Positions 6,430 to 7,737 of a DNA stretch of 7,737 nucleotides are shown in pieces (the first letter of the stretch is position 1; every line of letters begins with the position of its first letter). The notes beneath the pieces are model-generated. The model worked only from the letters and a program-made list of their open reading frames with translations, ran no database searches and was not told the DNA's origin. The DNA is taken from assembly GCA_022561895.1 (NCBI GenBank), contig JADFQH010000139.1:1-7737 (forward strand). Reading direction: 5' to 3'. Made by a program: the position numbers and the translations under genes. Source of the DNA: Methanobacteriota archaeon. Lineage in GTDB: Archaea; Halobacteriota; Halobacteria; Halobacteriales; Halalkalicoccaceae.

Positions 6430-6494
6430 ATCACTCGACAAACCCCGATCGCTGCGATCAAGCGCGAACGAGCACACCGCCGGAGGTCGGCTAA
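6426..6494 (+). CDS. Possible 22-residue microprotein between the kaiC-like and bat-like genes
   Basis: An ORF starts with an ATG that overlaps the kaiC-like stop (ATGA, 6426-6429), encodes MNHSTNPDRCDQARTSTPPEVG, and ends with TAA at 6492-6494 directly abutting the ATG of the next gene. A GGAG at 6414-6417 lies 8 nt before its start, a fair Shine-Dalgarno spacing. The peptide is hydrophilic with one Cys and two Pro-containing ends; no fold or motif is recognised. Its exact fit between its neighbours suggests translational coupling: ribosomes could pass from kaiC through this ORF to the regulator. It could still be a spacer that is open by chance, since 22 codons is short. Confidence 0.35.
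   Translation: MNHSTNPDRCDQARTSTPPEVG
6482..6487 (+). promoter_or_regulatory. Strong Shine-Dalgarno for the bat-like regulator
   Basis: GGAGGT lies 7 nt before the ATG at 6495. It is the best Shine-Dalgarno in the window and fixes the start of the downstream gene. It is also the usual pattern for internal operon genes in haloarchaea, where first genes are leaderless, and so supports co-transcription with the kaiC-like gene. Confidence 0.8.
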
Positions 6495-7691
6495 ATGGCG
6501 GAAATCCTCCTGCTCATCGATCGGGACGAGAACCGTCGGCTGCTCTCGGAGTGGCTCTCCACTGAACACGACGTTGTCCGTGAGATCAGCGGGGACGATC
6601 CCGACCGATCGCCGGATCTCTGCATTATGGATCGGGTCTCGCTCGAACGCCACGCGACCCAACTGGTGGAGCGAAAGACCGCGGCCGAGCCGGTGTTCTT
6701 GCCCTATCTGCTCGTCGTCTCCCAGCAGCATCTCGGCGAGATCAGCGCCGAGATCTGGACGCAGATCGACGCGGTCGTCCACGATGGGGTCGACGAACTC
6801 ATCACTGCACCGGTCAAAAAGACCGAACTCCACGGCCGGATCGAGAGCCTGCTTCGGACACGAAGCCTCTCGCTTACCCTCCGGGATCGCAACGACGAAC
6901 TCCGGACGCTGAACCATATCAATGCGGTCATCAGAACGGTGAACGGCGCGCTGGTCACCGCCATCACGCGCGAGGAAATAGAGCGAGAGGTCTGCGAGCA
7001 GCTTGCGGACGCGCCTCCGTACCGGTTTGCGTGGATCGGCGAGCCAGCCGTAACGGGGAGGACCGTCGAACCACGAACGGCCGCGGGCATCGAAGAGGGG
7101 TATCTCGATAGCCCCATCTCGCTCGGCAGGAAAACCGAGCCGACCGGCAGCGTGCTTGCGGAAGGCGAACCACGGTTCGTCCGGCCGGAACAGTTCGACG
7201 GAACGTGGGCGGAGGCGGCCATCGAGCGGGAGTATCGTACGGTGGCGGCGATCCCCCTTCTCTATGGTGAGACCGTCTATGGGGTGCTCGGGATCTACTC
7301 CGATCGAGTGGACGCCTTCGGCGAGGAAGAACGGGCGGTGCTCGACGAACTCGGACGAACGATCGGCCACGCGATCAACGCCGCTGAAAGCAAGAAGGCG
7401 CTGTTTGCCGATACGGTAACCGAACTGCGCTTTACGTTCGAGGGGACGCCCGAACCACTCGTTTCCCTCTCGCGTGAAGGCTACGCCCTTTCGCTCGAAG
7501 GGGCCGTCTCCGATAACGAGGGAGGTCTCATCGAGTTCTATGCGATCGACGGTCCAGCGCCAGCCGACGCCCTCGATGCGCTTTCGGCCGCGACGGTGGT
7601 TGAAACCGCCCGGTTCATCACCGAGCGCGACGAGGAAGCGCTCCTCGAACTCCGGTTCCCGCAAGCAAGTCGGATATCGGAATCTCAATGA
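6495..7691 (+). CDS. Bat-type regulator: degenerate receiver, GAF and partial Bat domain; C-terminus with HTH_10 missing
   Basis: A 398-residue protein. Residues 1-122 are receiver-like: Asp9-Arg10-Asp11 in place of the acidic pair, Asp46 (CIMD) at the phosphoacceptor position, Ser76, and TAPVKK (104-109), where the usual Lys before Pro is Ala105. A helical linker (124-150) leads to a GAF sensor domain (about 139-298), then the opening of the Bat domain (about 302-392; FADTVTELRFTFEG). Relatives normally continue about 60 residues further and end in an HTH_10 DNA-binding domain; here RISESQ and a stop follow FPQAS. The start is set by a strong Shine-Dalgarno at 6482-6487. Bat-family proteins sense oxygen, light or redox state and activate genes. 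With the HTH gone this copy probably cannot bind DNA itself; it could be a sensor-only product or a broken gene. Family assignment is firm, function is inferred. Confidence 0.85.
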   Translation: MAEILLLIDRDENRRLLSEWLSTEHDVVREISGDDPDRSPDLCIMDRVSLERHATQLVERKTAAEPVFLPYLLVVSQQHLGEISAEIWTQIDAVVHDGVDELITAPVKKTELHGRIESLLRTRSLSLTLRDRNDELRTLNHINAVIRTVNGALVTAITREEIEREVCEQLADAPPYRFAWIGEPAVTGRTVEPRTAAGIEEGYLDSPISLGRKTEPTGSVLAEGEPRFVRPEQFDGTWAEAAIEREYRTVAAIPLLYGETVYGVLGIYSDRVDAFGEEERAVLDELGRTIGHAINAAESKKALFADTVTELRFTFEGTPEPLVSLSREGYALSLEGAVSDNEGGLIEFYAIDGPAPADALDALSAATVVETARFITERDEEALLELRFPQASRISESQ

Positions 7692-7737
7692 TGATGTACT
7701 CGTCCTTGCCGCTGTCTTTCCCCTGCGCGATGCAAGA
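7618..7737 (-). CDS. Possible C-terminal end of an unknown minus-strand gene beyond the break
   Basis: Reading the minus strand from the window edge gives 39 codons open to a TGA at 7618-7620. The first part (AQGKDSGKDEYIIIEIPISD) looks protein-like, with a charged turn and a beta strand, while the last ~16 residues are antisense to the bat-like gene and look like noise. This would fit foreign DNA joined to the bat-like gene near 7665-7675, the minus-strand frame running over the junction to the first chance stop. With only about 65 bases of the new DNA visible, family and even coding status are uncertain. Confidence 0.25.
   Translation of the reverse strand, partial: SCIAQGKDSGKDEYIIIEIPISDLLAGTGVRGALPRRAR

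Noticed and set aside
6183..7688. A 501-codon open frame on the minus strand opposite the kaiC-like and bat-like genes
   Set aside because: It is antisense to two genes with clear family motifs, starts at a TTG, and its Arg/Phe/Pro-heavy sequence has no recognisable domain. Long antisense frames are common in GC-rich haloarchaeal DNA.

Overview
The window reads as chromosomal DNA of a halophilic archaeon (class Halobacteria). The evidence is the GC-rich sequence, the strongly acidic proteins, AT-rich TATA-like boxes about 26 nt ahead of start codons (the leaderless arrangement common in haloarchaea), and the gene families: an archaeal two-ring Cdc48, a double-domain KaiC-like ATPase, and a Bat-type (bacterio-opsin activator) regulator. 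I see no rRNA, tRNA, CRISPR array or complete insertion sequence.

Layout, left to right. (1) 1-393, +: the C-terminal 130 residues of a gene that begins outside the window; I do not recognise its family. (2) 397-882, -: a small four-helix membrane protein of the DoxX/YkgB (DUF417-like) type, converging tail-to-tail on gene 1. (3) 974-2263, -: LarC, the nickel-inserting enzyme for the nickel-pincer cofactor, as one continuous ORF with a His/Asp-rich insert. (4) 2264-2470: a divergent regulatory gap holding a promoter for larC and a second promoter-like box that sits ahead of a 32-codon upstream ORF overlapping the next start. (5) 2471-4696, +: Cdc48/CdcH, a complete AAA+ unfoldase. (6) 4697-4932: a T-tract terminator, a 12-bp palindrome and a strikingly AT-rich promoter. 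(7) 4933-6429, +: a KaiC-like double RecA-fold ATPase. (8) 6426-6494, +: a possible 22-residue microprotein locked between its neighbours by ATGA and TAA|ATG junctions. (9) 6495-7691, +: a regulator with a degenerate receiver, a GAF domain and the first part of a Bat domain, which stops before the DNA-binding helix-turn-helix expected at its C-terminus. The last ~70 bases look like different DNA, possibly carrying the end of a gene on the minus strand.

How the genes may work together: Cdc48 and LarC are housekeeping or cofactor functions that share a divergent intergenic region. The KaiC-like ATPase and the Bat-like protein form a probable two- or three-gene signalling operon. KaiC homologues in archaea are ATP-driven signalling switches, and Bat-family proteins are sensor-transcription factors, so the pair suggests an ATPase feeding a sensory/transcriptional output. 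Here that output has apparently lost its DNA-binding end. The most interesting items are the two junction-fitted small ORFs, the KaiC Ser-Tyr phosphosite pair, and the broken C-terminus of the Bat-like gene.
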